From positions 1-46,197 of the forward strand of contig NZ_JAELTJ010000034.1 of assembly GCF_016428805.1 (NCBI RefSeq): a stretch of 46,197 nt of DNA. Direction: 5' to 3'. The notes under the pieces were generated by a model. It was not told the DNA's origin, did not search any database, and worked only from the letters and a program-made list of their open reading frames with translations. This document shows, one piece after another, positions 1 through 7,247 of this stretch (positions are counted from its first letter, which is position 1; each line of letters starts with the position of its first letter). The stretch is from Achromobacter sp. ASV32. Lineage in GTDB: Bacteria; Pseudomonadota; Gammaproteobacteria; Burkholderiales; Burkholderiaceae_B. The position numbers and the translations under genes were made by a program.

Positions 1-470
1 TTGCGGCAACCGGCCAGCGTATCCAGTTCGTCCTGCTGCACCCAGGGCTGCGCCGCCGCCACCATGTCCTGGTCGCGCAAGCGCGCCGCCAGTGCATAGC
101 CAAACCCGATACAGCGCCGCACCAGCCTTTCCTGCAGCGGATTGGCCGTGCTGGCTGCCAGCAGCACCGCGCTTTCACGCGCCAGGCTGCGCGCCTGCAC
201 GATCAGGTCGCCCCACTGCTTGCGCGCTTCCCACCAGCGGTCATAGCAGACGTTATTGCGAAACCCCATGAACACCGACAACGCCAGGCCGAACAGCGAA
301 AACGGCACCGCCGACAGATGCGTGGGTGAAAACCACTGCCGGTGATACATCCACACCACCACGCACGACAGCAGCGTGATGACAAGAATCCGGCTGAAGA
401 TGCGGGGAATGATCGAGCCGCGCATAACGAAGAACAGGGCCAGCGCGGACGGACGCGGACGGACAATCAT
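1..470 (-). CDS. Bestrophin family (YneE-like) membrane protein, 5' part only
   Basis: The N-terminal ~156 residues are present; the gene runs off the left edge of the window. The reading frame starts MIVRPRPSALALFFVMRGS, followed by hydrophobic segments (about residues 22-37 and 47-65) and the FRNNVCYDRWWEARKQWGDL stretch typical of the bacterial bestrophin-like family (formerly UPF0187, E. coli YneE). Family members form pentameric chloride or cation channels in the inner membrane. The ATG at 470 is chosen because it gives the standard family N-terminus; no good Shine-Dalgarno is visible. It is divergent from the SET-domain gene, sharing a 105-bp promoter region that carries a TATAGT hexamer on this strand at 508-503. 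The channel function is taken from the family; ion selectivity cannot be read here. Confidence 0.85.
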   Translation of the reverse strand, partial: MIVRPRPSALALFFVMRGSIIPRIFSRILVITLLSCVVVWMYHRQWFSPTHLSAVPFSLFGLALSVFMGFRNNVCYDRWWEARKQWGDLIVQARSLARESAVLLAASTANPLQERLVRRCIGFGYALAARLRDQDMVAAAQPWVQQDELDTLAGCR

Positions 471-537
471 GGTGCGTATCGGTAAGGAACAAGGCGGCGC
501 TCACTATACGCCTGTCATCGTGTCATGAGCGCGCCGA

Positions 538-543
538 TATAAT
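538..543 (+). promoter_or_regulatory. Candidate -10 element of the SET-domain gene
   Basis: A perfect TATAAT sits 32 bases before the ATG at 576, giving a leader of about 26 bases. A convincing -35 is missing; TGTCAT at 513-518 would need a 19-bp spacer. The predicted leader has no Shine-Dalgarno-like sequence, so translation may start from a near-leaderless message. Confidence 0.4.
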
Positions 544-575
544 TCTGTTTCGTCTCACCGCCCCACCCGCCGCCA

Positions 576-1103
576 ATGACCACCGAAGACACCCCCATCA
601 AGCCCTGGCACGTCGTGCGCCGCTCCAAGCTGCATGGCAACGGCGTCTTCGCCGCCCGCAAGATCCCCGCAGGCACCCGCATCATCGAATACGGCGGCGC
701 CCGCATCAGCGCCAAGGAAGCCGACCGCCGCCACCCCACCAACCCGGACGATCCCTTCCACACCTTCTTCTTTGCCCTGAGCTCCGGCCGCGTCATCGAC
801 GGCGGCGACAAGGGCAACGACGCCCGCTGGATCAACCATTCCTGCGAGCCCAACTGCGAAGCCCAGGAAGGCAAGCACGGCAAACGCGTCTACATCGTCG
901 CCCTGCAAGACATCCCGCGCGGCACCGAACTGTCCTACGACTACGGCCTGGTCCTGGACGGCCGCATCACCAAGGCCCTGAAGCAAGGCTACCGCTGCCT
1001 GTGCGGCACCCCGCCGTGCCGCGGCACCATGCTGGCCCTGCCAAAGAAAAAGAAGAAGACGGCGGCCACCGAGAAAGACGCCGCGCCGCAAGCTGCGGAG
1101 TAA
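576..1103 (+). CDS. SET-domain protein-lysine methyltransferase
   Basis: The 175-residue protein is almost only a SET domain (about residues 10-135) plus a post-SET zinc-binding motif. Visible landmarks are the GNGVFAARKIPAG entry strand (21-33), the AdoMet/pseudoknot motif NHSCEPNC (87-94), the ELSYDY catalytic-tyrosine motif (118-123), and post-SET cysteines C141, C143 and C148. The C-terminus is a basic tail with five lysines in a row (157-161) followed by an acidic/alanine-rich end. SET enzymes transfer methyl groups from AdoMet to lysine side chains; the bacterial target is unknown and could be a DNA-binding or ribosomal protein, or a host protein in a pathogen. No secretion signal is visible. 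It stands alone, with no Shine-Dalgarno before the ATG. Confidence 0.9.
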   Translation: MTTEDTPIKPWHVVRRSKLHGNGVFAARKIPAGTRIIEYGGARISAKEADRRHPTNPDDPFHTFFFALSSGRVIDGGDKGNDARWINHSCEPNCEAQEGKHGKRVYIVALQDIPRGTELSYDYGLVLDGRITKALKQGYRCLCGTPPCRGTMLALPKKKKKTAATEKDAAPQAAE

Positions 1104-1241
1104 AACCGGGGCAGGGAAGCTCACCATGCTGCCGTCCCCAAGGACATCATCCCGACGGCCAAGCGCCCCCCCGGCAAGGCCACGAGCAGCGGCCACGGCG
1201 CACCGCTAACGCAACTGCGCCCCGCGGCAAGACTCCCCAAT

Positions 1242-1323
1242 GCCAAAGAAGACCGCCCGCGCGGTCGCTTTGGCGACCCCGCAAGATCCTCCACCTACCC
1301 CCACCCTTGGCAAGAATGCCAAG
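1242..1323. repeat. Two hairpin-forming sequences
   Basis: The first hairpin (1242-1274) pairs GCCAAAG with CTTTGGC around an inner GACCGC/GCGGTC stem with a CCGC loop. The second (1306-1323) pairs CTTGGCA with TGCCAAG around an AGAA loop. Neither is followed by a clear T-run, so they are not typical intrinsic terminators. They may belong to the same repetitive element as the inverted repeat downstream. Confidence 0.5.
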
Positions 1324-1365
1324 CAAACCACCCGCCCCAGCAACCGCAAAGCTGAATCCGCTCGA

Positions 1366-1531
1366 GCCCGGTGCGGCGGGGCCTTGGGGTGCGCGGGGCG
1401 TGTAGATGCGCCCGACGGAATCGGAAGGGAAAGCCGAAGGCCTGGACGACGATGAGCACGGGAGAGTCCGGAGCGAAGGCTCCGGACCGCAATCGTAGCC
1501 CCGCGCACCCCAAGGCCCCGCCGCACCGGGC
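1366..1531. repeat. Element bounded by perfect 34-bp inverted repeats
   Basis: Positions 1366-1399 and 1498-1531 are exact reverse complements over 34 bases (key core GCGGGGCCTTGGGGTGCGCG). The 98-base centre contains another perfect hairpin at 1466-1487 (GTCCGGAGC, loop GAAG, GCTCCGGAC). There is no transposase and no obvious target-site duplication. It could be a dispersed palindromic repeat (REP/BIME- or MITE-like) or a structured RNA. Copy number cannot be judged from one window. Confidence 0.75.
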
Positions 1532-1610
1532 GTCAACAGAACATCCCCCTGCGCCAGCACTAAACCCATGCAGGTCATAAGCATATTCTTCCCCAACCCC
1601 AAGACAAGCG

Positions 1611-1616
1611 TAAAAT
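1611..1616 (+). promoter_or_regulatory. Candidate -10 element of the ribB transcript
   Basis: TAAAAT lies about 35 bases before the riboswitch, the expected distance for its promoter. The -35 region is weak (CTTCCC with a 17-bp spacer). A short hairpin (TGTCG 1625-1629 / CGACA 1636-1640) would form at the very 5' end of the RNA. Confidence 0.4.
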
Positions 1617-1648
1617 CCCCCAGATGTCGTTAACACGACATGCAGTAC

Positions 1649-1797
1649 GTCTTCAGGGCGGGGCGTAATTCCCCACCGGCGGTAAAGCCATGCAATATGG
1701 CAAGCCCGCGAGCGCCCGGCGTCCACCAGGACACCGGGGTCAGCAGATCTGGTGAAATCCCAGAGCCGACGGTCATAGTCCGGATGAGAGAAGATGT
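1649..1797 (+). ncRNA. FMN riboswitch (RFN element)
   Basis: The conserved RFN landmarks appear in order. CTTCAGGGCGGGGCG opens helix P1, followed by the ATTCCCCACCGGCGGTAAAG core and AGCCCGCGAGCGC. GTCAGCAGATCTGGTGAAATCC and CAGAGCCGACGGTCATAGTCCGGATG then complete the core, and GAGAAG closes P1. It binds FMN and lowers ribB expression when flavin is abundant. The expression platform lies between here and the ATG at 1910. No hairpin plus T-run typical of a terminator is seen there, which favours control at translation. Confidence 0.95.
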
Positions 1798-1870
1798 GCC
1801 GTCACATAACCAGCTGCCCGGGCGTGTCATCGCCTGGCCAGCGGCTTTGCGTTCGGCTGTCCAATAGCCC

Positions 1871-1909
1871 TGAAACGTTTTTCGCCCACTTTTTCGCGAG
1901 AGCGTTTCA
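1871..1909 (+). promoter_or_regulatory. Stem abutting the ribB start codon
   Basis: TGAAACG (1871-1877) is the exact complement of CGTTTCA (1903-1909), and the second arm touches the ATG at 1910. The only Shine-Dalgarno-like bases (GAGAG, about 1898-1902) lie just inside the loop edge. Folding would hinder ribosome entry, so this is a plausible switching helix of the FMN riboswitch. A second stem, 1818-1824 with 1831-1837, lies upstream. Confidence 0.4.
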
Positions 1910-2629
1910 ATGTCCAACCCCATCGTTACCCCGCAGTCCCCCCTCCCCAGCCTGGCCTCCCAGCCCTTCGCCGTGCGCCTGCAACGCGCCCTGCATCACC
2001 TGCGCCTGGGCCGCCCCGTCATCCTCATGGATGACTTCGACCGCGAAAACGAAGCCGACCTCATCGTCGCCGCCGACAAGCTCACCGTGCCCGTCATGGC
2101 CCAGCTCATCCGCGACGGCAGCGGCATCGTCTGCCTGTGCCTGCCCGGCGAAGTGCTTGACCGCCTCGACCTGGCCCCCATGGTCCAGCGCAACCAGAGC
2201 CGCTTTGCCACCGCCTTCACCGTTTCCATCGAAGCCCGCGAAGGCGTCAGCACCGGCGTGTCCGCCGTCGACCGCGTCACCACCATCCGCGCCGCCATCT
2301 CGCCCACCGCCCAAAGCGATGACATCGTCAGCCCCGGCCACGTCTTCCCGCTGCGCGCCCAGGCAGGCGGCGTGCTGACCCGCCGCGGCCACACCGAAGG
2401 CTCGGTCGATCTGGCCACGCTGGCCGGCCTGCGTCCGGCCGGCGTGCTGTGCGAACTGATGAACGCCGACGGCACCATGATGCGCGGCGCCGCCCTTGAG
2501 CGTTACGCCGCCCAGCACGGCCTGGTTGCCCTGACCATCGCCGAACTCGCCGACCACCTGCAACGCCTGCGCGACGGCCAGGCCGAAAGCGTCGACGACC
2601 AGGTCCTGGAAATGGCCGCCACCGTCTGA
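1910..2629 (+). CDS. ribB: 3,4-dihydroxy-2-butanone 4-phosphate synthase
   Basis: This enzyme converts ribulose 5-phosphate to 3,4-dihydroxy-2-butanone 4-phosphate plus formate, supplying the four-carbon unit of riboflavin. The 239-residue length fits a stand-alone RibB without the GTP cyclohydrolase II domain of RibBA. The acidic loop [10 protein letters not shown] (41-50) with the catalytic Glu/Asp residues, the [11 protein letters not shown] substrate loop and the RRGHTEGS motif (about 158-165) with the metal-binding His are all present. The upstream FMN riboswitch gives independent support. It has no operon partners in the window; a 270-bp gap with nothing recognisable follows before the TetR gene. 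Confidence 0.96.
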   Translation: MSNPIVTPQSPLPSLASQPFAVRLQRALHHLRLGRPVILMDDFDRENEADLIVAADKLTVPVMAQLIRDGSGIVCLCLPGEVLDRLDLAPMVQRNQSRFATAFTVSIEAREGVSTGVSAVDRVTTIRAAISPTAQSDDIVSPGHVFPLRAQAGGVLTRRGHTEGSVDLATLAGLRPAGVLCELMNADGTMMRGAALERYAAQHGLVALTIAELADHLQRLRDGQAESVDDQVLEMAATV

Positions 2630-2899
2630 AGCAGAACGGCGTCGCGGTGGTCCAGACCCGCTAATGGTCCACCGCTACGCTTCCCAACGCACACCCGTGC
2701 GACCCCGCCGGCCGCGGGCATGGCCCCGGCCGTCGATGAATTCGACATAGGTATTCCTTGAAAGGGAGAAGGGCAACCTGATGCCTGGCCGTCGGAATCG
2801 GCGATGGCATAATCCGCCAGGACATGGCGTGACGCAAGTTGCCTGCCACAAGTTTTATGAGCCCAAGCTCAGGTTTGAAACTCGCTTTCCCCGAATTCC

Positions 2900-3565
2900 A
2901 TGACGACCATTCCGCAGCCCCGTAAATCGCCGCGCCAGCAGCGGTCGCAGCAGACGGTAGAGACCATTCTGCAAGCGACCGCTCGCGTTCTGGCCCAACA
3001 TGGCTACGCCGGCACCAACACCAACCTGATCGCCGAGACGGCGGGCGTCAGCGTCGGCTCGCTATACCAGTACTTTCCCAACAAGAACGCGCTGATCGCC
3101 GCGCTGCACGACCGCCACGACAACCAGATGCTGGACGTCATCGACCAGGCGCTGCTGGGCAACCCGGCGGCCACCCTGCGCGAACGGGTCGCGGCCATCG
3201 TCGGCGCATCGCTGCACGCGCATCTGCTCGAACCGGCCCTGCACCGAGTGCTGGAACGAGAGTTCCCGCTGTTCGACCCGCCGCGCGATCACAGCCGCGC
3301 CGACCAGGACATTCACCGGCGCATGCGCCACCTGCTGGAACTGCATCGCGCCGAGATCGCACAACAGGACCGCGAATTGGCGACCTATGTGGTCCTGCGC
3401 ATCATCGAGTCGCTGGTGCATGCGGCAGCGCTGGAACCGCCGGCGGGCTTCAGCCCGGCACAGTTGGAACACGCGGTGGTGGATGCCGTGATGGGTTATC
3501 TGGGTACGCCGCAGGCAGCGCCGGTCAAGCCGGCCCGCAAGACGGCGCGTGGCGCCAGGGCATAG
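2900..3565 (+). CDS. TetR/AcrR family transcriptional regulator
   Basis: The 221-residue protein has an N-terminal three-helix DNA-binding domain (about 15-62) with the recognition region AGVSVGSLYQYFPNKNALI. A helical ligand-binding/dimerisation domain follows, with a basic alanine/arginine-rich tail (KPARKTARGARA). Proteins of this family usually repress an adjacent gene and are released by a small ligand. The target is not obvious: ribB upstream already has a riboswitch, and the genes downstream are convergent. Self-control is the default guess. No clear operator was found in the 270 bases before it, only short palindromes such as GTTTGAAAC near 2871-2880. Confidence 0.88.
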   Translation: MTTIPQPRKSPRQQRSQQTVETILQATARVLAQHGYAGTNTNLIAETAGVSVGSLYQYFPNKNALIAALHDRHDNQMLDVIDQALLGNPAATLRERVAAIVGASLHAHLLEPALHRVLEREFPLFDPPRDHSRADQDIHRRMRHLLELHRAEIAQQDRELATYVVLRIIESLVHAAALEPPAGFSPAQLEHAVVDAVMGYLGTPQAAPVKPARKTARGARA

Positions 3566-3654
3566 GGCGCTGAGGTAGCCCCGGGCATGGCGCGCCGGCG
3601 CCGCGGGCGCATGCCGCTACGCCAGGCACCGCGCCGCAAGAAGATCGGCGCGGG

Positions 3655-4152
3655 TCATCCCTGCGCCATGCGCGCCAGGCAGTCGGCCGCGTCGCCCACC
3701 ACGATGTGCGCGCTGCATGCCAGCATCAGGTTCAGGTTCATGCCGAAGTCCTCGACCGTGAAGCCTTGCGCATCCACGGCACGGGTCGCATCGTCGGCCG
3801 CCACGCCCACGGCGGTCTGCTCGAGCAGGCTGCCGGCCTGCGCGGTATAGCCCCATACCGGCTTGCCGCAGGCAATCGCGTAGCCGACCTCGAACGCGGT
3901 GCCGGAATCGGGTTCAGCGCCGCGGAAGGGATTCAGGTTGGCCATGACCAGGTCGGCCCGGCGGATCATCGCGACGTTGGCGCGGTAGATCCAGTGCGCC
4001 AGCGGCGCGCCGGCCAGGCCGGGCGGGGGCACGTTGTCCAGCGGGTACAGACCTTCAAAGCCGTGTGCGGCCGCCAGCGCCTTGAGCCGTTCGCCCTGCG
4101 CCACGGCATCAGGCAGGAACACGTCGAAACCGGCCAGATAGACGCGGCGCAT
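3655..4152 (-). CDS. Nucleoside 2-deoxyribosyltransferase
   Basis: Family members exchange the base of 2'-deoxyribonucleosides through a covalent glutamyl-deoxyribose intermediate, in nucleoside salvage. The 165-residue length is typical. The N-terminal YLAGFDVF motif, the ADLVMANLNPFRG strand-loop and the PDSGTAFEVGYA motif carrying the catalytic Asp and Glu (around 82-88) are all visible. The gene starts 6 bases after the flavin reductase gene ends, so the two are co-transcribed. The base preference cannot be read from sequence; a hydrolase-like relative in the same fold is possible. Confidence 0.88.
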   Translation of the reverse strand: MRRVYLAGFDVFLPDAVAQGERLKALAAAHGFEGLYPLDNVPPPGLAGAPLAHWIYRANVAMIRRADLVMANLNPFRGAEPDSGTAFEVGYAIACGKPVWGYTAQAGSLLEQTAVGVAADDATRAVDAQGFTVEDFGMNLNLMLACSAHIVVGDAADCLARMAQG

Positions 4153-4158
4153 GACGGG

Positions 4159-4728
4159 TTATTCCGGATCGGAAACGGTGAACGCTTCGCCGGTGGCGAA
4201 GAACGACCCGCCCGCCAGGTAGTGCACGGACCGGCGCGCGTCATCGTTGAAGTGCCAGCGGTTGCCCGAGAACACGTCGGGCGCGGCCCACGCGGCCACG
4301 ACTTCGCCGATGAACAGATCGTAGGCCTGCTGGTTGTGCGGCTCGGGCACGACCTTGCATTCCAGCCAGCCCAGGCAGCCTTCGACCAGCGGCGCGCCGA
4401 TCTTGCTGGCGGGGAAGGTGGTCAGGCCCGCAGACTGGAACTTGTCGGCCTCGCTGCCGGAATGCGAACCCACCTGCAAGGTAGCCTGCGCCTGCGCGCG
4501 CGACGGGATGCACAGCGCGAACTCGCCCGAGGCTTCGATCAGCTTGCGCGTGTAGGTGTTCTTGTCCACCACCACCAACATCTTGGGCGGGCTGAAATCC
4601 AGCGGCATCGCCCAGGCAGCCGCCATGACGTTGCGTTGGTCGCCATGCGCGCTGGTGACCAGCACGGTCGGGCCGTGGTTCAGCAGCAGATAGGCGCGGG
4701 GCAGGTCGACGGGTTCAATGGCGGACAT
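4159..4728 (-). CDS. Flavin reductase family protein (FMN-binding split barrel)
   Basis: The 189-residue protein matches the flavin reductase-like split-barrel family, with the N-terminal GPTVLVTSAHGDQRNVMAA strand pair that binds FMN phosphate and the DKNTYTRKLIEASGEF segment. Such proteins reduce FMN with NAD(P)H or act as small flavoproteins. An AGG sits about 8 bases before the ATG at 4728. It is the middle gene of a likely three-gene transcript (NTF2-like, this gene, deoxyribosyltransferase). No partner monooxygenase is adjacent, so its electron acceptor is unknown. Confidence 0.85.
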   Translation of the reverse strand: MSAIEPVDLPRAYLLLNHGPTVLVTSAHGDQRNVMAAAWAMPLDFSPPKMLVVVDKNTYTRKLIEASGEFALCIPSRAQAQATLQVGSHSGSEADKFQSAGLTTFPASKIGAPLVEGCLGWLECKVVPEPHNQQAYDLFIGEVVAAWAAPDVFSGNRWHFNDDARRSVHYLAGGSFFATGEAFTVSDPE

Positions 4729-4745
4729 GGGCTACCTGTTGAAAA

Positions 4746-5207
4746 CTAGAACATGCCGTTCTTGTTGGCGGGGTTTTCCGGGATTTCCTGGCTGACGTCC
4801 CAGTGTTCGACGATCTTGCCATTCTCGACGCGGAAGATGTCGATCACGGCCTGGCCGCGGTCTTCGGGGGATTCTCGCCACAGGTTATGGATGACGACCA
4901 GGTCGCCTTCGGCGATCACGCGCTTGATGTCGACCGTGGCCTGCGGATGCTGCTCGAAGTAGTGGGGAAAGAAATCCACCATGGGCTCGACGCCGTCACG
5001 CATGTACGGGTTGTGCTGCGTGTAGTTGTTCTTGGCCACATACAGGCGCACCGCCTCGTCGATCTCGCGGTCCTGGAACATCATGCGGAAGAACGCCACC
5101 ACGATGTCTTTGTTCGATTGCGGCGCGGCCGCCTGTGCCGGCGCGAGCGCCAGGCAGCTGGAGGCCAGCAGCATACAGAGGGCCAACGATTTCAACTTCA
5201 TGCTCAT
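4746..5207 (-). CDS. Exported NTF2-like/SnoaL-like protein
   Basis: The start at 5207 (MSMKLKSLALCMLL) is preferred over upstream in-frame starts because it gives a clean Sec signal peptide ending at AQAAA (about 28) and a 153-residue protein of normal family length. The mature part has the cone-shaped SnoaL/NTF2 fold signature: helices around FFRMMFQDREIDEAVRLY, then HNPYMRDG, and strands DLVVIHNLW and AVIDIFRVENGKIVEHWDV. Relatives are annotated as polyketide cyclase-like or limonene epoxide hydrolase-like, but the function of these exported forms is unknown. It lies 17 bases before the flavin reductase gene. Confidence 0.82.
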   Translation of the reverse strand: MSMKLKSLALCMLLASSCLALAPAQAAAPQSNKDIVVAFFRMMFQDREIDEAVRLYVAKNNYTQHNPYMRDGVEPMVDFFPHYFEQHPQATVDIKRVIAEGDLVVIHNLWRESPEDRGQAVIDIFRVENGKIVEHWDVSQEIPENPANKNGMF

Positions 5208-5397
5208 ACTGCTACTCGGGTCGTGTCGCCGGCTGGCGGTCTGCCAGTTTACAAATAAAAATGAGGCATTCGACCCTACGGCCCATGCGGCATTGCGGGA
5301 ATCAGCCGCGCGCCCTTGGGAAATCAGGGCGCGCGGGGCGGCGGCTATCGCATGCAAACAACACTGGCCGCGGTGCCGCCGAAATCGCTTGCCCGGC

Positions 5398-6009
5398 TCA
5401 GTAGCCCACGGTAAAGCGGCGGCGCGAGTGCTTGGGCGTCTCGATTTCGTCGACCAGGGCAATGGCGTAGTCTTCCATCGAGATCCAGCTCTTGCCGTCA
5501 TCGTCGGCCAGCAGCGAATCATCGCCAATGCGGAACACGCCGGTGCGCTCGCCCGGCTCGAACAGCGCCGAGGGCGACAGGAAGGTCCAGTTCAGCACCT
5601 TTTCCTGGCGCAGCGCATCCAGAAACACCACGCCGGCGCGGGCCTCGGGCTTATAGGCATCGGGGAATTCCGGCGTGTCGATCAGCATCTTGCCGGGGGC
5701 CACGTGCAGGCTGCCGGCCCCGCCCACCACCAGCAGGCGCGGCACGCCGGCGTCTTTCACGGCCGCCAGCAGGGGCTTGGCATCGACCGACACGAAGCGC
5801 GATGCACTGACCACGGCATCGTGGCCCTTGAGCAGCGGGGTCAGGCCTTGCGGATCAGTGGCGTCGCCTTGCTGGATGGTCAGGCCCGGCTGCGGATTGA
5901 CGTCGCCCAGATTGCGGGCGATGCCCGTTACCTGGTGGCCGCGCTTGAGCAGTTCGTCCGCCACGCGGGAACCTACGCGGCCGGTAATGCCGATCAGTGC
6001 GATTTTCAT
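5398..6009 (-). CDS. NAD(P)-binding oxidoreductase (NmrA/atypical SDR type)
   Basis: The protein of about 203 residues opens with MKIALIGITGRVGSRVADEL, a Rossmann GxxGxxG dinucleotide motif. It keeps the atypical-SDR pattern GDATD, the VVVGGAGSL-type strand and LNWTFLSPSALFEPG. The start at 6009 is chosen because AAGGAG lies 6-7 bases upstream; the longer frame adds an unsupported N-terminus. Such proteins act as NAD(P)H-dependent reductases or redox sensors. It resembles YwnB-like proteins and no substrate can be assigned. Confidence 0.85.
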   Translation of the reverse strand: MKIALIGITGRVGSRVADELLKRGHQVTGIARNLGDVNPQPGLTIQQGDATDPQGLTPLLKGHDAVVSASRFVSVDAKPLLAAVKDAGVPRLLVVGGAGSLHVAPGKMLIDTPEFPDAYKPEARAGVVFLDALRQEKVLNWTFLSPSALFEPGERTGVFRIGDDSLLADDDGKSWISMEDYAIALVDEIETPKHSRRRFTVGY

Positions 6010-6133
6010 GGTCTTGCTCCTTGGAAGGTTGGACAAAGCCATACTATTCGGCCAGATCGGTTCCCGGAACTCACGGAGACGGAAGAGTTTTTTGCAATCC
6101 GTGCACCAATGAGTTCCTTGTCCTCCAGCCGGG

Positions 6134-7060
6134 TCAGGCCGCGGCGCGTTGCGCCTGGTAGACCTGCAGGTGCGTGTAGGCGATGCGCAGGCAGGTGGCG
6201 TCCACGCCCAGCGTGCCCGCGCGGCGCACCATGTCGCCGACGATGTGGTCGGCTTCGACCGGCAGGCCCTGGCGCAGGTCGCGGAACATCGACGCCGTCA
6301 TGGCCTGGGACGGGTCCGTCAGGATCTTGAGCGCGGCGGCGTCGGCATCCGGCCGCACGGCATGGCCGCTGGCCGCGGCGACCGTCTGTGCTTCGCGCAA
6401 CAGGCCGCGCACGATATCGATGCCGTCGTTCGTGGCGGCGATCTGCCCAACGGTGCCGCGCATCAGGCAGGTCGCGGCGGCCAGCGTGGTCAGGAAGACG
6501 TATTTTTCCCAGATGTCCTGGTGGATCTCTTCGCTCAGGCGGCTGACGTATTCGCCGCCAGCCAGCGCATCGGCCAGGGCCGTGCAGCGCGCGCTGCGGG
6601 CCGGGCCCGCGCGTTCGCCGAAGACGATGCTGGCGTGCTTGCCCAGATGGATCACCTGGCCCTCGGCGCCGAGCGTGGCGTTGATCTGGCACAGGCCGCC
6701 CAGCACCCGGTGAGGTTCGAATTCGCGGTCCAGCACGTCGTACTGGAGCACGCCGTTCATGATGGGCAGCACCGCGGTATCGGGCCCGACGGCGGGGCGG
6801 ATGGCGTCGATGGCGCTTTGCAGGTCGTAGGCCTTGCAGCTGAGCACCACCACGTCGTAGAAGCCTTGCAGCGTCTGGGCGGTGGCCAATTGCGGGGTCA
6901 GCGTGACGTCGCCGAACGGGCTCTGGATGCGCAGGCCCTGTTCGCGCAACCGCGCGGCGCGGGCCTCGCGCACCAGGAAGGTCACGTCCGCGCCCGCCTG
7001 GGCCGCACGTCCGCCGAAATAGCCGCCGGTGCCGCCGGCACCCAAGAACAACAACCGCAT
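6134..7060 (-). CDS. 2-dehydropantoate 2-reductase family protein (PanE/ApbA-like)
   Basis: The 308-residue protein has an N-terminal Rossmann domain with GAGGTGGYFGG (7-17) and the ketopantoate reductase-type SCKAYDLQSAI motif carrying the catalytic Lys. A helical C-terminal ApbA_C domain follows (from about residue 180, EIHQDIWEKYVFL). PanE reduces ketopantoate to pantoate with NADPH in coenzyme A synthesis. Many bacteria carry several paralogs of uncertain substrate, so a general 2-oxoacid reductase role is possible. It has no pantothenate genes nearby. Confidence 0.88.
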   Translation of the reverse strand: MRLLFLGAGGTGGYFGGRAAQAGADVTFLVREARAARLREQGLRIQSPFGDVTLTPQLATAQTLQGFYDVVVLSCKAYDLQSAIDAIRPAVGPDTAVLPIMNGVLQYDVLDREFEPHRVLGGLCQINATLGAEGQVIHLGKHASIVFGERAGPARSARCTALADALAGGEYVSRLSEEIHQDIWEKYVFLTTLAAATCLMRGTVGQIAATNDGIDIVRGLLREAQTVAAASGHAVRPDADAAALKILTDPSQAMTASMFRDLRQGLPVEADHIVGDMVRRAGTLGVDATCLRIAYTHLQVYQAQRAAA

Positions 7061-7247
7061 GCCTGTCTCCTGTGCCCGTCGGAAGCGCGGGCCGATAGCG
7101 AAATTATGCGCCTGGGACGACGCCCGGCGCAGAGGCGGCCGCCCTGGCCGCCCACGGTCCGGACAGCCCGGCGGCAGGTCAGGAGAATGTCAGAGCGCAG
7201 GCCCGGTCAACGCCCTGGTCGGACCAGAGGGCGCGGCAGGGCGCCGG

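Larger units (their letters stand above)
1104..1648. other. 545-bp stretch without a gene, rich in inverted repeats
   Basis: No reading frame here looks real; the overlapping open frames are low-complexity and mirror each other across the inverted repeat. The stretch holds a hairpin-rich segment (1242-1323), a perfect 34-bp inverted-repeat element (1366-1531) and, at its end, the probable ribB promoter. Nothing recognisable is seen in 1104-1240. Confidence 0.7.

Noticed and set aside
1818-1837. Possible intrinsic terminator between the riboswitch and ribB
   Set aside because: The 7-bp stem (with one G-U pair) is not followed by a T-run.
4746-5528. A longer N-terminus for the NTF2-like protein
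   Set aside because: The extra 107 residues would bury a clear signal peptide, and have no family similarity.
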